Source: Coriobacteriia bacterium (GTDB taxonomy: Bacteria; Actinomycetota; Coriobacteriia; Anaerosomatales; SLCP01). Taken from it: a stretch of DNA of 6,203 nucleotides. Below the pieces are notes generated by a model. It did no database searches. It was given only the letters and a program-made list of their open reading frames with translations, and had not been told where the DNA came from. The stretch is from NCBI GenBank assembly GCA_007123455.1, contig SKKZ01000093.1:1-6203 (forward strand). Direction: 5' to 3'. A program made the translations under genes and the position numbers. This document shows positions 1 to 6,194 of this stretch, one piece after another. Within the stretch, counting starts at the first letter, position 1. Every line of letters starts with the position of its first letter.

Positions 1-1190
1 CCGAACCCGAAGGAGTTGCTCATGACAGCTTCCACACGACTGGAACGTGCCGTGTTTGCGACGTAGTCGAGATCACACTCGGGATCGGGGTCGTCGAGGT
101 TGATGGTCGGGGGCAGAAAGTCACGCTCGAGGACGAGAGCGCATGCGACCGCTTCCACTGCCCCTGCACCGCCGAGCAGGTGGCCGGTCATAGACTTCGT
201 GGATGACACGGGTGGGGCGTTCGAACCGAAAACCGTCTTGACGGCACGCGTCTCGATAGCGTCACCCTGGGGCGTCGAAGTCCCGTGCGCGTTGATGTAG
301 CCGATGTCTGCTGCTGATAGACCCGACTGCTCGAGAGCGTGGCGCATCGCCCTGACAGCACCATCTCCCGAAGGTTCGGGAGCCGTGATGTGGTATGCGT
401 CCCCGGTCGCACCGTAACCGACAACCTCACCGTAGATTCGCGCACCGCGCGCGGTTGCGCGCTCCATCTCCTCCAGAACGAGAATCCCGCATCCTTCACC
501 TATGACGAAGCCATCCCGGCCGGAGTCGAACGGACGGGAGGCACGCTCGGGCTCCTCATTCCTCGTCGACAGGGCGCGCGCTGCGGCGAACCCTGCTACG
601 CCGAGGGGGGTGATGGCTGCATCTACGCCACCGGCGACGATCACATCAGCCTGACCGCGTCGAATGGCCTCGGCGCCCTCGCCGATGGCATGGGCCCCGG
701 TGGCACACGCGGACACCGGGGCGTAGTTGATTCCCTTGGCGCCCAGCCTGATCGAGATGAGACCGGCTGCGAGGTCGACGATCATCATCGGCACGAGGAA
801 CGGGCTCACCTTGCGGGGCCCGCCCTCGGCGAGCTTCCGGTTCTGCTCCTCCATTACGTGGAGGCCACCTATGCCCGATCCGACGATCACGCCCACCCGG
901 TCGGCCTCCGCGTCGTCGAAGACCAGGCCGGCATCGGCGACCGCCTCCTCGGCAGCGACGACGGCGAACTGCTGAAAGCGGGCCATGCGCCGGGCCTCTT
1001 TGGGATTGAGGATCGCCGAGGGGTCGAAATCGTCGATGTAGGCGGAGAAACGGGTGGTGAACTCGCTCGCATCGAAGTGAGTTATGGGCCTGACGCCCGA
1101 GCGGCCCTGTTCCAAAGAGGCGGCAAACGGCTCCCTGCCCACCCCGATGGGCGAGACCACTCCTAAGCCGGTGATGACTACGGTGCGCAC
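1..1190 (-). CDS. fabF: 3-oxoacyl-ACP synthase II (KAS II), 3' end cut off by the window edge
   Basis: This elongating condensing enzyme joins malonyl-ACP to a growing acyl-ACP in the cytosol. The minus-strand frame starts at GTG 1190 and stays open for 396 codons to the edge, ending in NSFGF; families of this type run to about 410 residues, so roughly 15 are missing. Thiolase-fold landmarks are all present: N-terminal VVITGLGVVSPIG, nucleophile Cys162 in SACATGAHAIG, His302 in NAHGTSTP, Lys332 and His337 in TKSMTGHLLGGAGA, and the C-terminal SNSFGFG loop. The Cys-His-His triad and ACATGAH context indicate FabF rather than FabB (typically CATSAH) or FabH (Cys-His-Asn). A ribosome site AAGGGGAG lies 5 bases before the GTG, and only 2 bases separate it from the stop of the upstream flavoenzyme gene, so the two are probably translated together. 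If the neighbour is FabX-like, FabF would be the enzyme that extends its cis-3 product. Confidence 0.97.
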   Translation of the reverse strand, partial: MRTVVITGLGVVSPIGVGREPFAASLEQGRSGVRPITHFDASEFTTRFSAYIDDFDPSAILNPKEARRMARFQQFAVVAAEEAVADAGLVFDDAEADRVGVIVGSGIGGLHVMEEQNRKLAEGGPRKVSPFLVPMMIVDLAAGLISIRLGAKGINYAPVSACATGAHAIGEGAEAIRRGQADVIVAGGVDAAITPLGVAGFAAARALSTRNEEPERASRPFDSGRDGFVIGEGCGILVLEEMERATARGARIYGEVVGYGATGDAYHITAPEPSGDGAVRAMRHALEQSGLSAADIGYINAHGTSTPQGDAIETRAVKTVFGSNAPPVSSTKSMTGHLLGGAGAVEAVACALVLERDFLPPTINLDDPDPECDLDYVANTARSSRVEAVMSNSFGF

Positions 1191-1192
1191 GG

Positions 1193-2152
1193 TCACTCCC
1201 CTTCCCCGCTCTCGTCCCACTCGGAGACGAGCCGCCCCATGAGCTCAGCAACGGTCGGGACGTCATGAATACGCGCGGCAGACGAGCCCGCGAAGACCAG
1301 TCCATCTTCGACGTCACCACGCTGGGCGCGCTCGAGGCGTTCGACGATGCAGTAGTCCTTGCCGCACTTCTTGAGGCAGGAGATGCACTGCCCGATCGCC
1401 GGGAACTCTCCCTCGGCCATGCGGCGGGAGAAGGGGTTGCGAATCGCGCGCCCCGGCAGTCCTACGGGACTCTTCACGAGCACGATGTCATCATCGGTCG
1501 CATCGACATACATCTGCTTGAAAGCGTCAGGGGCGGACGACTCAACCGTGGCTGCGAATCGAGAGCCCATCTGCACTCCGGCGGCTCCGGCTGCAAGCGT
1601 ACGCCTGATATCGGCCCCGGTGACGACACCGCCGGCGCCGATGACGGGAACGTCGACCGCTTCCACGATCTCCGGCAACAGGTCGAGCATCGGGCGATCG
1701 GTACCCAGATGGCCTCCGGCCTCGACGCCCTCAACGACGACGGCGGCAGCGCCGAAGCGCTCCGCCAACTTGGCGACCCGTGCGGATCCGACGATCGGAA
1801 CCACCGGCACGCCGGCGTCGCCGGCCCACTCGAACACGTCACGCGAGAACCCTGCACCGGCGACGATAAGATCCGTTCCGCCCTCTAGCGCTGCATGGAC
1901 GAGTTCCTTGAAACGGCGGACGGCCACCATGATGTTGACGCCGACGACGCCTGTGGTCGTGGCGCGTGCTGCGCGCATCTCGTCGCGCATCTCGTCGGGA
2001 CTTAGACCTGAGCCTGCGATCAGGCCGACACCGCCGGCCTCGGCCACCGCAGAGGCGAGCGGAGCCAACGATATCCGCACCGCCATGCCGCCCTGCACGA
2101 TCGGAAGGCGTGCGGTCTTGGTGCCGATGGTAAGAGCAGGCATCTCGGGCAC
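1193..2152 (-). CDS. FabK/nitronate monooxygenase-family flavoprotein with a four-cysteine cluster; FabX-like acyl-ACP dehydrogenase/isomerase candidate
   Basis: This 319-residue TIM-barrel flavoenzyme belongs to the NMO/FabK family (Pfam NMO). FMN-site motifs run in order: LPIVQGGMAV (16-25), AGAG (98-101), EGVEAGGHLG (141-150) with probable catalytic His148, VIGAGGVVTG (170-179) and GVQMGSRFA (192-200). It differs from the operon's FabK after residue 220: KSPVGLPGRAI (227-237), then Cys256, 259, 263 and 268 in CISCLKKCGKDYC, then GLVFAGSSAARI (284-295). By family knowledge this layout recalls H. pylori FabX, which binds FMN and [4Fe-4S], oxidises decanoyl-ACP and isomerises it to cis-3-decenoyl-ACP for unsaturated fatty acids. 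The position between acpP and fabF fits an acyl-ACP substrate. The function is inferred; a second enoyl reductase or a true nitronate monooxygenase remains possible. I chose GTG 2152 because GGGAG lies 7 bases upstream; ATG 2143 (316 residues) is the alternative. Confidence 0.88.
   Translation of the reverse strand: MPEMPALTIGTKTARLPIVQGGMAVRISLAPLASAVAEAGGVGLIAGSGLSPDEMRDEMRAARATTTGVVGVNIMVAVRRFKELVHAALEGGTDLIVAGAGFSRDVFEWAGDAGVPVVPIVGSARVAKLAERFGAAAVVVEGVEAGGHLGTDRPMLDLLPEIVEAVDVPVIGAGGVVTGADIRRTLAAGAAGVQMGSRFAATVESSAPDAFKQMYVDATDDDIVLVKSPVGLPGRAIRNPFSRRMAEGEFPAIGQCISCLKKCGKDYCIVERLERAQRGDVEDGLVFAGSSAARIHDVPTVAELMGRLVSEWDESGEGE
1196..1203 (-). promoter_or_regulatory. ribosome binding site of fabF
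   Basis: AAGGGGAG on the minus strand lies 5 bases upstream of the GTG at 1190 and inside the last codons and stop of the preceding gene. It supports the GTG start, which gives the expected KAS N-terminus with no extension. Confidence 0.75.
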
Positions 2153-2159
2153 GGTATGA

Positions 2160-2164
2160 CTCCC
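2160..2164 (-). promoter_or_regulatory. ribosome binding site deciding the start of the cysteine-rich flavoenzyme
   Basis: GGGAG on the minus strand is 7 bases before GTG 2152 but 16 bases before ATG 2143. The spacing favours the GTG start, adding three residues (M-P-E) before MPALTIG. Confidence 0.5.
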
Positions 2165-2197
2165 GGGTGGGGGACGTTTCACAACGGACGGACCCGT

Positions 2198-2238
2198 GCC
2201 CCGGCCCGCATCCGTCGTGTGGACCGGTGGGCCGGGGC
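2198..2238 (-). repeat. GC-rich stem-loop in the acpP-flavoenzyme intergenic region
   Basis: On the minus strand GCCCCGGCCC (2238-2229) is followed by a 21-base loop and the exact complement GGGCCGGGGC (2207-2198), giving a perfect 10-bp all-G/C stem. It begins 17 bases after the acpP stop, in the longest gap of the window (103 bases). No U-rich tract follows, so it does not look like a standard intrinsic terminator. A 3' stabiliser of the acpP message, a processing site, or a partial attenuator before the last two genes would all fit. The pairing is seen directly; the role is inferred. Confidence 0.6.
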
Positions 2239-2255
2239 GATCGAAGCACGTCCTG

Positions 2256-2495
2256 TCAGGCGTTTGCCTCGATGTAGGCGACGGCGTCGGCGACTGTCTT
2301 GATCGACTCGACATCCTCGTCTGGGATCGAGACGTTGAACTCGGCCTCAAGCGCCATGACGAGCTCGACAAGGTCGAGCGAGTCGGCGCCGAGGTCGTCG
2401 ATGAAGGCCGCCTCTTCGGTCACATCGTCACGCTCAACGTTCAGCTGGTCGACGATGACCTCGGTTACCTTCTCCAAGATCTCTTCACGCTCCAT
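2256..2495 (-). CDS. acpP: acyl carrier protein
   Basis: This is the 79-residue acidic four-helix protein that carries growing acyl chains as thioesters on a phosphopantetheine arm. The attachment site is Ser39 in DLGADSLDLVELVMALE, the hallmark of FAS ACP. N-terminal MEREEILEKV and C-terminal VADAVAYIEAN are also typical, and the length matches the usual 75-80 residues. The start is ATG 2495. An in-frame extension back to a GTG at 2546 would translate the ribosome site itself (glycine-rich, unlike any ACP) and is rejected. Every other enzyme in this operon acts on its thioesters. The gene is separated from fabG by 52 bases and from the next gene by 103 bases with a hairpin, unlike the tightly coupled neighbours. 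This fits a need for much more ACP than enzyme. The holo-ACP synthase that activates Ser39 is not in the window. Confidence 0.97.
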   Translation of the reverse strand: MEREEILEKVTEVIVDQLNVERDDVTEEAAFIDDLGADSLDLVELVMALEAEFNVSIPDEDVESIKTVADAVAYIEANA

Positions 2496-2506
2496 AGGTA
2501 CAACAA

Positions 2507-2514
2507 CACCTCCT
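2507..2514 (-). promoter_or_regulatory. strong ribosome binding site of acpP
   Basis: AGGAGGTG on the minus strand is a full-length match to the 16S anti-Shine-Dalgarno sequence, within GGGAGGAGGTG. It ends 11 bases before ATG 2495, slightly far but with no alternative in-frame start between. It is the longest such match in the window, in keeping with the high demand for ACP. Confidence 0.7.
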
Positions 2515-2547
2515 CCCGGGGGGCTGGCAGTACCACCCGCGGACACT

Positions 2548-3297
2548 CTAAACGAACGTCATGCCCCCGTCGACAGCGAGGACCTGACCGGTGATGTATC
2601 GGGCCTCGTCGGATGCGAAGAACGCGACCGCAGCGGCGACATCCTCGGGCGTGCCGAACTCCTTCATGGCTATCTGGCCGAGGGCCGCACTGCGGACCGG
2701 CTCGGAGAGAGTCGCCGTCATCTCGGTCTCGATGAAGCCGGGTGCGATGGCATTCACGCGCACCGACCGCGGCGCGAGTTCACGTGCAACGGACTTCGTG
2801 AAACCGATCAGCCCGGCCTTCGCCGCCGCGTAGTTCGCCTGCCCGGCGTTACCCACCAGTCCGATGACCGATGCGATGTTGATGATCGAGCCGCTCCGCG
2901 CCTTCATCATCACTTTTGCGGCTGCACGCGTCATCGCGAAGGCCCCACCCAGATTCGTATCGATCACTGACCTCCAGTCGTCGTCGGACATCCGGACAAG
3001 CAGCCCGTCGCGGGTTATACCAGCGTTGTTGACGAGGATGTCGAGTGATCCCAGCTGTGCTACGGTCGTCTCGACGAGTCGTGTGCACGATTCCGGCTCG
3101 GAAATGTCGGCCTGCAGCGGCCAGGCGCGACCGCCGAACTCTTCGATGGACCTGACGACATCATCAGCGGCCTGTGCGCTTGCGGAGTAGTTCACGACGA
3201 CGTCGGCTCCACGCCGGGCGAGTTCTGTCGCGATAGCCGCACCTATACCACGGGAGCCGCCGGTGACGAGGGCGGACCTGCCTTCGAGCACCTTCAT
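2548..3297 (-). CDS. fabG: 3-oxoacyl-ACP reductase
   Basis: This 249-residue short-chain dehydrogenase reduces 3-oxoacyl-ACP to (R)-3-hydroxyacyl-ACP with NADPH, the first reduction of each FAS II cycle. The Rossmann dinucleotide motif TGGSRGIG lies at 12-19, NNAG at 90-93, catalytic Asn115 in DTNLGG, Ser143 in NIAS, and Tyr156/Lys160 in NYAAAK. IAPGFIETEM (184-193) and the C-terminal ITGQVLAVDGGM are the standard FabG signatures. The length equals the family norm (about 245). ATG 3297 overlaps the fabD stop as ATGA, and an AGGAGG site sits 7 bases upstream inside fabD, so translation is probably coupled. The location inside the fab cluster makes the fatty acid role far more likely than other SDR activities. 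Confidence 0.97.
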   Translation of the reverse strand: MKVLEGRSALVTGGSRGIGAAIATELARRGADVVVNYSASAQAADDVVRSIEEFGGRAWPLQADISEPESCTRLVETTVAQLGSLDILVNNAGITRDGLLVRMSDDDWRSVIDTNLGGAFAMTRAAAKVMMKARSGSIINIASVIGLVGNAGQANYAAAKAGLIGFTKSVARELAPRSVRVNAIAPGFIETEMTATLSEPVRSAALGQIAMKEFGTPEDVAAAVAFFASDEARYITGQVLAVDGGMTFV

Positions 3298-4217
3298 CTG
3301 AGAACCTCCTCGACGAGGGCCTGAACACCTGTTTCCTCCACACTGACCGCGTCGATCTCGGGCACGCGTCTGGCCAACCCGCGCAGCACCGAGCCGGGAC
3401 CGGCTTCGATGAGAGTGATCGGTGCGTACCGAGCGAACGCGCGCATCGTCTCGCTCCAGCGAACCGGAGAGACCATCTGTGACGATAACGCGGTCCGGAT
3501 CTCGGCAGCGGTGGTGGTCGGCTCGGGCCTCGTGTTCTGTATGACCGGGATGGCAGCATCACGAAGCTCCACGCCGTCGAGCAGTGCCGAGAAGCCCTCA
3601 GACGCCCGCGCCATCATCGGGGAGTGAAATGCTCCGGCTACATCGAGGGGCACGACCCGGCGAGCACCGGCTACGAGCAGCACATCTCCAGCACGCTCGA
3701 CTGCTTCCCGGGCCCCGGAGATCACGACCTGGCCGGGAGAATTGTCGTTGGCGACCCAGACGTCATCAACCTCGGCAATCGCGTCTGAGATCACCCGGGT
3801 GTCCAGTCCGAGGACCGCTGCCATGGTGCCCGGCCTGTCTCCTGTGGCTTCGGACATCAACCGCGCACGCTCGCAGAGGAGTTCGAGGCCGGCTTCTACC
3901 GAGTAGACTCCGGCAAGCGCGAGCGCCGCGAACTCACCGAGACTGTGCCCGGCGAGAGCGACGGGACGGATACCGAGGTCGACGAGTGTCGTTCCCCACG
4001 CCCAATCCGCCAGGTAGAGCAGGGGCTGGGCGACGCGCGTATCGGCGAGTTGGTGTGGAGTCCCCTCGTGCGCCAGATATCTCAGCTCGCGACCGCTGAA
4101 TGCCTCGGCAGCGTCGAGCAGACGATCGAGAGAGTCGAGTTCGGGAACGGCGTCGAGCATACCTGCCCGCTGTGAACCCTGACCGGGGAATATGAAGGCG
4201 GCATTCATATGCGTCAC
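3294..4217 (-). CDS. fabD: malonyl-CoA:ACP malonyltransferase
   Basis: This enzyme transfers malonyl from CoA to ACP, supplying the extender unit for FabH and FabF. It has 307 residues from GTG 4217, close to the usual 310. Motifs are FIFPGQGSQ (8-16, oxyanion-hole Gln), nucleophile Ser92 in GHSLGE (90-95), Arg117 in CERARLM (binds the malonyl carboxylate), NSPGQVVISG (159-168), and His198 in AFHSPMM, completing the Ser-His pair. GTG 4217 overlaps the fabK stop as GTGA. ATG 4208 (304 residues, beginning MNAAFIFPGQG) is an equally plausible start that better matches the short leader before PGQGSQ in homologues. Neither has a strong ribosome site, so initiation probably relies on coupling to fabK. 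The stop overlaps the fabG start. Family identity is certain; only the start is open. Confidence 0.96.
   Translation of the reverse strand: MTHMNAAFIFPGQGSQRAGMLDAVPELDSLDRLLDAAEAFSGRELRYLAHEGTPHQLADTRVAQPLLYLADWAWGTTLVDLGIRPVALAGHSLGEFAALALAGVYSVEAGLELLCERARLMSEATGDRPGTMAAVLGLDTRVISDAIAEVDDVWVANDNSPGQVVISGAREAVERAGDVLLVAGARRVVPLDVAGAFHSPMMARASEGFSALLDGVELRDAAIPVIQNTRPEPTTTAAEIRTALSSQMVSPVRWSETMRAFARYAPITLIEAGPGSVLRGLARRVPEIDAVSVEETGVQALVEEVLR
3305..3310 (-). promoter_or_regulatory. ribosome binding site of fabG
   Basis: AGGAGG on the minus strand, within the last codons of fabD, is 7 bases before ATG 3297. It is ideally spaced and supports the ATGA overlap start. Confidence 0.75.
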
Positions 4218-5170
4218 GCGTCCGCCGTGCAGTACGTATTGCCGAGGCGACTCATAGTTTCCAGTGCTTCGGCAACCATCTGTTCCAGGATTTCAGCGGC
4301 CGGCTGGACACACTCGACCATGGCGGCGGACTGACCGGCCATGATCGAACCCATTTCCAGGTCGCCTTCGCGCATACACGCCGCAAGCTTCCCGCTGCCG
4401 AGGATCTCGATCTCCTCGGGACGGTTGTCACGGTCGAGTTCGGAGATCGCTTTGGCGAGCTTGTTCTTGATGACGCGAACAGGATGGCCCGTCGACACTC
4501 CGGTGACGATGGTGTCGCGGTCCCGGGCCTTGACGATGCGCTGCTTGACGTCGGGATGGATGGTGCACTCGGTTGCGCACATGAAGCGGGTGCCGACCTG
4601 GACACCTTCGGCGCCGAGGGCAAATGCGGCGGCGATACCTCGCCCATTCGCGATACCGCCGGCAGCTACCACCGGAATGGATACCGCGTCGGCCAGTTGC
4701 GGAGTCAGCACCATGGTAGTGAGATCGCCGATGTGTCCTCCGGCCTCCATACCCTCACCGATGATCGCGTCCGCGCCGATGGATTCCAGTCGTTTCGCCA
4801 AAGCGATGCTCGGGGTGATGGGTACGACCTTGATTCCCTTGTCGTGAAACGCACTCATGTACTTGCCGGGATTGCCGGCTCCCGTCGTCACGACGTGGAC
4901 ACCCTCCCGAAGGACCATCTCGACGAGTTCGTCGATGTGAGGCGTCAGGAGCATGAGGTTCACTCCGAAGTGACGATCAGTGAGCTCCTTGGCGAGCCGT
5001 ATCTGCTCGCGCAGTAGCTGAGTGGGCATATGCCCCGCACCGATCACGCCGAGCCCCCCGGCGTTGCTTACCGCAGCAGCGAGTTCAGCAGTCGCGGTCC
5101 ACGCCATGCCGCCTTGGATAATCGGGTACTCGATATCGAGCAGCTCGGTGAGCCGGGTCCGAAGGACCAT
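4214..5170 (-). CDS. fabK: enoyl-ACP reductase II (FMN-dependent)
   Basis: This enzyme reduces trans-2-enoyl-ACP to acyl-ACP with NAD(P)H and FMN, the last step of each elongation cycle. It replaces FabI, and FabK enzymes are known to be insensitive to triclosan. The 318 residues form an NMO-fold TIM barrel: YPIIQGGMAW (15-24), TTGAGNP (95-101), EGMEAGGHIGDLTTM (139-153) with the catalytic His146, IPVVAAGGIANG (165-176), EGVQVGTRF (188-196) and the FabK-type C-terminal MGSIMAGQSAAMV (273-285). The length and the EAGGHIG...TTM and MAGQ signatures resemble Streptococcus pneumoniae FabK (324 residues), so reductase is much likelier than nitronate monooxygenase. It lacks the cysteine cluster of its paralogue at 1193-2152. 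The start at ATG 5170 has AAGGAGG 6 bases upstream; a longer in-frame extension to 5449 would run antiparallel to family length and overlap fabH. One base separates it from the fabH stop. Confidence 0.94.
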   Translation of the reverse strand: MVLRTRLTELLDIEYPIIQGGMAWTATAELAAAVSNAGGLGVIGAGHMPTQLLREQIRLAKELTDRHFGVNLMLLTPHIDELVEMVLREGVHVVTTGAGNPGKYMSAFHDKGIKVVPITPSIALAKRLESIGADAIIGEGMEAGGHIGDLTTMVLTPQLADAVSIPVVAAGGIANGRGIAAAFALGAEGVQVGTRFMCATECTIHPDVKQRIVKARDRDTIVTGVSTGHPVRVIKNKLAKAISELDRDNRPEEIEILGSGKLAACMREGDLEMGSIMAGQSAAMVECVQPAAEILEQMVAEALETMSRLGNTYCTADA

Positions 5171-5171
5171 C

Positions 5172-6176
5172 TCATGCCTCCTTGGTAGGTCGTGCCAGTG
5201 TCCATCGGACGACGGCCGCACCCCAGGTGAGCCCCGCGCCGAACCCGACGAGCGCCACGAGGTCGCCCGGTGCAAGTCGTCCGCTAGTATACAGGTCGTC
5301 CAGAGCCAGCGGGATCGAGCCCGCCGACGTGTTGCCGACGCGGTCGACGTGGCTGAAGACGCGATCGTGGGGCAGCCCCAGACGCTTCTCAACGGTCCGT
5401 ATGATCCGCTGGTTGGCCTGGTGAGGCACGAGCCAATCGAGATCGGCAACGGTCAGACCGCTCGCCTCGAGCGCTTCGATGGTCGCCCGGGGTATGACGT
5501 TGACTGCGAACCTGAAGACCTCGTTACCGTTCATAGTGAGGTAGTTCGTCCGAGCAGCCAGCACTTCACGGGTTACCGGCGCGGCAGATCCTCCTGCGGG
5601 TATCTTCAGCAGATCGGCACCCGCGCCGTCTGCGCCGAGCGAGACGGCGAGAACGCCGGCCTCCTCCCCTGCCTCGAGGATGACCGCACCGGCCCCGTCG
5701 CCGAACAGGACACACGTCGTCCGATCGGTGAAGTCGATATGCCGGGTCAGTGCATCGGCACCGACTACGGCGACGCGCGTCGCACGGTGGGATTCGATCG
5801 CCGCCGCACCGGCATGCAGTGCGTACACGAAGCCCGAGCACGCAGCGTTGACGTCGTACGAGGGGCAGCTCATGCCGAGGTCATGTTGGACCAGGCACGC
5901 AGTGGACGGGAAGATCATATCCGGACTCGAAGTACCGACTATGAGGAGATCGATGTCCCCCGGACCCAGACCGGCGCACGTGAGCGCCGCGGAGAGCGCC
6001 TTCTTCGCAAGATGAGAGGTGGCTTGCCCCTCGTCGACAATGCGCCGTTCCCGGATACCGGTGCGAGAGACGATCCACTCATCGGAGGTCTCGACCAGTG
6101 CCTCGAGATCGGTGTTCTTCAACACACGTTCGGGCAGGCAGGAGCCAATGCCTGTGATGCGTGCGCTGATACTCAT
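5172..6176 (-). CDS. fabH: 3-oxoacyl-ACP synthase III (KAS III)
   Basis: This initiating condensing enzyme joins an acyl-CoA primer, usually acetyl-CoA or a branched short-chain CoA, to malonyl-ACP. It has 334 residues against a family norm of about 320-335. The thiolase fold shows ITGIGSCLPE (7-16), SDEWIVSRTGIRERR (31-45), nucleophile Cys113 in NAACSGF, TCVLFGDGAGA (154-164), NGNEVFRFAV (216-225), His252 in PHQANQRI and Asn282 in GNTSAGSIPLAL. The Cys-His-Asn triad separates it from FabF. The primer preference (straight or branched) cannot be read with confidence. ATG 6176 is chosen because ITGIGS then falls at the usual distance; the frame is open further upstream to the edge. GAGGAG lies 12 bases before the ATG. 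It is the first complete gene of the operon, and the promoter must lie beyond the right edge. Confidence 0.97.
   Translation of the reverse strand: MSISARITGIGSCLPERVLKNTDLEALVETSDEWIVSRTGIRERRIVDEGQATSHLAKKALSAALTCAGLGPGDIDLLIVGTSSPDMIFPSTACLVQHDLGMSCPSYDVNAACSGFVYALHAGAAAIESHRATRVAVVGADALTRHIDFTDRTTCVLFGDGAGAVILEAGEEAGVLAVSLGADGAGADLLKIPAGGSAAPVTREVLAARTNYLTMNGNEVFRFAVNVIPRATIEALEASGLTVADLDWLVPHQANQRIIRTVEKRLGLPHDRVFSHVDRVGNTSAGSIPLALDDLYTSGRLAPGDLVALVGFGAGLTWGAAVVRWTLARPTKEA
5177..5183 (-). promoter_or_regulatory. ribosome binding site of fabK
   Basis: AAGGAGG on the minus strand, made by the last codons of fabH (K-E-A), lies 6 bases before ATG 5170. It fixes this start and rules out the long extension into fabH. 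Confidence 0.8.
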
Positions 6177-6188
6177 CGAGGTATCATG

Positions 6189-6194
6189 CTCCTC
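6189..6194 (-). promoter_or_regulatory. probable ribosome binding site of fabH
   Basis: GAGGAG on the minus strand is 12 bases before ATG 6176. The spacing is long but it is the only purine-rich candidate upstream. An out-of-frame ATG at 6187 sits closer to it and reads four codons to a TGA overlapping the fabH start. Confidence 0.45.

Noticed and set aside
339..1166. Long plus-strand open frame (275 codons) opposite fabF, with other plus-strand frames such as 1359-2159 and 2299-2970
   Set aside because: These lie wholly antisense to genes with complete catalytic motifs. Their translations are rich in Arg/Pro/Ser/Thr with no recognisable domain; open antisense frames are expected in GC-rich coding DNA.
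1..1190. Possible frameshift or pseudogene in fabF, because no terminated frame covers it
   Set aside because: Reading the frame codon by codon gives 396 residues without a stop or shift and all three active-site residues. It only lacks a stop because the window ends.
646..1320. Minus-strand open frame of 224 codons across the fabF/flavoenzyme junction
   Set aside because: It is out of frame with both real genes, is arginine-rich and shows no motif. The real fabF frame in the same region runs unbroken from 1190 to the edge.
1973..1996. Perfect 12-bp tandem duplication encoding DEMRDEMR (residues 53-60) in the flavoenzyme
   Set aside because: The matching helix of the FabK paralogue (PTQLLREQIRLAKEL) has the same length, so this is not a recent insertion but a repetitive amphipathic helix.
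2198..2238. Calling the hairpin after acpP an intrinsic terminator
   Set aside because: No run of U follows the stem, and two more fatty acid genes follow in the same direction with normal ribosome sites.
2144..2371. N-terminal extension of the cysteine-rich flavoenzyme back through acpP
   Set aside because: The extra residues are Ser/Pro/Arg-rich antisense-like sequence overlapping acpP in another frame. The conserved barrel begins right after GTG 2152, which has a well-placed ribosome site.
5171..5449. N-terminal extension of fabK into fabH
   Set aside because: It has low-complexity composition and overlaps the fabH C-terminal coding region. ATG 5170 has an ideal AAGGAGG and gives the family length.
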